NCBI GenBank assembly: GCA_000435595.1
Contig: FR895411.1
Span: 1 to 51,921, forward strand
DNA from: Firmicutes bacterium CAG:882
Lineage (GTDB): Bacteria > Bacillota > Clostridia > Lachnospirales > Lachnospiraceae
Direction: 5' to 3'
DNA length: 51,921 bases
A program made the translations under genes and the position numbers. The first letter of the stretch is position 1, and every line of letters starts with the position of its first letter. The notes beneath the pieces are model-generated. The model searched no databases, was not told the DNA's origin, and saw nothing but the letters and a program-made list of their open reading frames with translations. Shown here piece by piece: positions 49,793 through 51,921 of this stretch.

Positions 49793-50281
49793 ATGGCAGA
49801 TAAGAAAATAGTCATGACTTACGAGGGAATGAAAAAGCTTCAGGATGAATTACAGGATCTGAAGGTTGTAAGACGTAAGGATGTAGCAAAGAAGCTTCAG
49901 GAAGCCAGAGAGCAGGGTGACTTATCCGAGAACGCAGAGTACGATGCGGCTAAGGATGAGCAGCGTGATATCGAAGCAAGAATAGATGAGTTAGAGGCAA
50001 TTTTGAAGAATGTAGAGGTTGTTGCAGGCGAGGACGTTGATGCGGATAAGATAAGCATCGGATGTACAGTTGATGTGCTTGATATAGAGTTTGACGAGCA
50101 GTTAGAGTATAAGATTGTCGGTTCAACAGAGGCTAAGAGCCTTGAGGGACTTATTTCAAATGAATCTCCTCTCGGCAAAGCTCTCATGGGCGCAAGAATA
50201 GGTGATGAGGTTAAGGTTGAGGCTCCGGCGGGAGACATCAGCTACAAGATTCTTGCGATTAGAAGATCAGAGAACAACTAA
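49793..50281 (+). CDS. greA: Transcription elongation factor GreA
   Basis: Rescues backtracked RNA polymerase by stimulating transcript cleavage; 162 residues, typical length. The N-terminal coiled coil includes MTYEGMKKLQDELQDL and, at its tip, GDLSENAEYDAAKDEQ with the acidic pair that enters the polymerase channel. The C-terminal FKBP-like domain has SPLGKALMGARIGDEV. The open frame extends far upstream across the promoter; the ATG at 49793 matches the family start. It pairs with lysS in an operon (25-bp gap), a common arrangement in Clostridia. Confidence 0.96.
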   Translation: MADKKIVMTYEGMKKLQDELQDLKVVRRKDVAKKLQEAREQGDLSENAEYDAAKDEQRDIEARIDELEAILKNVEVVAGEDVDADKISIGCTVDVLDIEFDEQLEYKIVGSTEAKSLEGLISNESPLGKALMGARIGDEVKVEAPAGDISYKILAIRRSENN

Positions 50282-50306
50282 AAGCAGATAACAGGAGATT
50301 TATTAA

Positions 50307-51921
50307 ATGGCAGAGAATAACACACAGGCTCAGGAGAAGGTATCCAGCCAGAATGTTAACGAACTTATAAGAGTAAGAAAGGAAAAGCTTGCTGCTCTAC
50401 AGGATGCAGGAAAAGATCCTTTTAAGATAACTAAGTACAATCAGACTCATCACACTGATGAGGTTAAGAATATTTACAATGACCATGAGGCTAAGCTTCT
50501 TGCCGGCAGAGTAAGACCGTCAACTGAAGGACTTGATGAACAGCAGGCAAAGGATGTAATCAATGAAGATTACAACGAGAGAAGAGCAATCATGGATGCA
50601 AGTCCTATCGAGGTATCTATCGCCGGCCGTATGATGTTCAAGCGTGTTATGGGTAAGGCTTCATTCTGCAACATTGCAGACTTAAAGGGAAATATTCAGG
50701 TGTATGTTGCAAAGGATGCCGTCGGCGAAGAGACTTACGCTGATTTTAAGAAGTCCGATATCGGTGATATCTTTGGTATCAAGGGCTATGTATTCAGAAC
50801 AAAGACAGATGAGATTTCCATACATGCCGAGGAAGTGACACTTCTTTCCAAGTCACTTCAGGTGCTTCCGGAGAAGTTCCATGGAATTACCGACACTGAT
50901 ACAAGATATCGCCAGAGATATGTTGACCTTATAATGAATCCGGATGTCAAGGACACATTCGTAAAGCGCTCTAAGGTAATCAGCACGGTTCGCCGCTATC
51001 TTGACGCTCAGGGCTTCATGGAGGTTGAGACTCCTATGCTCGTTGCCAATGCAGGCGGTGCTGCCGCAAGACCTTTCGAGACACATTTCAATGCACTTGA
51101 TGAGGATCTTAAGCTTCGTATTTCACTTGAGTTATATTTAAAGAGATTAATCGTGGGCGGAATGGAGCGTGTATATGAAATCGGACGTGTATTCCGTAAC
51201 GAGGGACTTGATACAAGACATAATCCTGAGTTTACACTTATGGAGTTATATCAGGCATATACAGACTACCACGGCATGATGGATCTCACAGAGAACCTCT
51301 ACCGTTATGTAGCTAAGGAAGTGACAGGCTCAGAGCTTCTCACATACGGTGAGAATGTAATGGATCTCTCCAAGCCTTTTGAGAGAATAACAATGGTTGA
51401 CGCGGTCAAGAAGTACTCAGGAGTTGACTTTAATGAGATTCATACTCTCGAGGAAGCAAGAGTAGCCGCTAAGGAGAAGAATGTAGCATTCGAGGAACGT
51501 CACAAGAAGGGCGATATTCTCAACCTCTTCTTCGAGGAATTCGTTGAGGAGCACTTAATCCAGCCTACATTTGTTATGGATCACCCGATTGAGATTTCAC
51601 CTCTCACCAAGAAGAAGCCGGAAAATCCTGAGTATGTTGAGCGCTTCGAGTTCTTCATGAACGGCTGGGAGATGGCTAACGCCTACTCAGAGCTCAATGA
51701 CCCTATCGACCAGAGAGCACGTTTTGCGGCTCAGGAGGAGCTCTTCGCAGCCGGAGATGACGAGGCTAACCACACCGACGAGGACTTCTTAAATGCCCTC
51801 AGCATCGGTATGCCACCTACGGGCGGAATCGGCTTCGGAATCGACCGCATGGTTATGATGATGACGAACAGCCCTGCTATAAGGGATGTTCTACTGTTCC
51901 CGACAATGAAGTCTATTGATA
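50307..51921 (+). CDS. lysS: Lysyl-tRNA synthetase, class II (cut by window end)
   Basis: Charges tRNA-Lys. The visible 538 residues begin with a lysine/glutamine-rich leader and the OB-fold anticodon domain (about 105-185: IAGRMMFKRVMGKASF). The class II core follows: motif 1 FMEVETPML, motif 2 FRNEGLDTRHNPEFT, and motif 3 GGIGFGIDRMVM near 511-522. The frame is still open at the last base, after LLFPTMKSID; most LysS proteins end within a few residues of this, though some Lachnospiraceae forms carry a long C-terminal extension. AGGAG precedes the ATG. Confidence 0.96.
   Translation, partial: MAENNTQAQEKVSSQNVNELIRVRKEKLAALQDAGKDPFKITKYNQTHHTDEVKNIYNDHEAKLLAGRVRPSTEGLDEQQAKDVINEDYNERRAIMDASPIEVSIAGRMMFKRVMGKASFCNIADLKGNIQVYVAKDAVGEETYADFKKSDIGDIFGIKGYVFRTKTDEISIHAEEVTLLSKSLQVLPEKFHGITDTDTRYRQRYVDLIMNPDVKDTFVKRSKVISTVRRYLDAQGFMEVETPMLVANAGGAAARPFETHFNALDEDLKLRISLELYLKRLIVGGMERVYEIGRVFRNEGLDTRHNPEFTLMELYQAYTDYHGMMDLTENLYRYVAKEVTGSELLTYGENVMDLSKPFERITMVDAVKKYSGVDFNEIHTLEEARVAAKEKNVAFEERHKKGDILNLFFEEFVEEHLIQPTFVMDHPIEISPLTKKKPENPEYVERFEFFMNGWEMANAYSELNDPIDQRARFAAQEELFAAGDDEANHTDEDFLNALSIGMPPTGGIGFGIDRMVMMMTNSPAIRDVLLFPTMKSID

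Noticed and set aside
50282..50306. T-box riboswitch before lysS
   Set aside because: Only 25 bp separate greA and lysS, leaving no room for a T-box leader; no T-box motif was seen in the greA leader.

Overview
The window looks like chromosome from a low- to mid-GC Gram-positive anaerobe of the class Clostridia, most likely family Lachnospiraceae. This is inferred from protein style (DUF1846 protein, SleB-type wall hydrolase, type III pantothenate kinase, NADP-type glutamate dehydrogenase, YhaO/YhaN pair) and from the gene order uvrC-hprK-murB-rapZ-whiA-crh-like-dnaE-pfkA. No rRNA, tRNA, transposase, phage or CRISPR sequence was seen. Most genes are on the + strand; only a MerR regulator, a flippase, pyrG and a DUF1846 gene are on the - strand.

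Layout. 1-2 kb: a MerR gene buried among intergenic repeats. 2-3.5 kb: two-subunit L-serine dehydratase. 3.8-6.5 kb: an MBOAT acyltransferase with an anchored SGNH hydrolase, a likely surface-polymer O-acylation pair. 6.6-9.4 kb: gdhA and a ClC-type channel. 9.5-13 kb: an OLD-like ATPase/TOPRIM protein convergent with a MATE/MurJ-type flippase. 13.2-16.8 kb: YhaO/YhaN nuclease-ATPase pair. 16.9-21.5 kb: membrane proteins, an ECF S component, a small kinase, a GNAT and a second MerR. 21.6-25.3 kb: pyrG and DUF1846 on the - strand. 26.2-31.4 kb: ftsH, an unrecognised coiled-coil protein and uvrC. 31.6-41.2 kb: the hprK to rRNA methylase block, joining carbon-catabolite signalling (HprK, Crh-like HPr, PfkA) with envelope, division and replication genes. 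41.2-46.2 kb: SleB-like hydrolase, NfeD/SPFH pair, a free-standing FakA-like domain, TraX, ornithine carbamoyltransferase. 46.2-51.9 kb: birA, coaX, dusB, greA and lysS (cut by the window end).

The most unusual content is intergenic. At least four repeat families are visible. Family A (four near-full copies plus two fragments, about 190-300 bp) folds end to end into a rod-like hairpin. Its core is conserved, while its outer arms differ between copies yet remain self-complementary within each copy. Family B (two copies plus a half copy) is a terminator-like hairpin with the same behaviour around a conserved inner motif. These look like structured mobile or RNA-active elements and are the best candidates for something undescribed. 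Other points are an HPr paralogue with Glu at position 15 and Ser at 46, helically phased GTAACA repeats before two envelope genes, MerR-style 19-bp-spacer promoters, ArgR-like boxes before argF, and a Cys4 cluster inserted in the OLD-like ATPase. All family assignments are from reading motifs by eye; no database search was possible.
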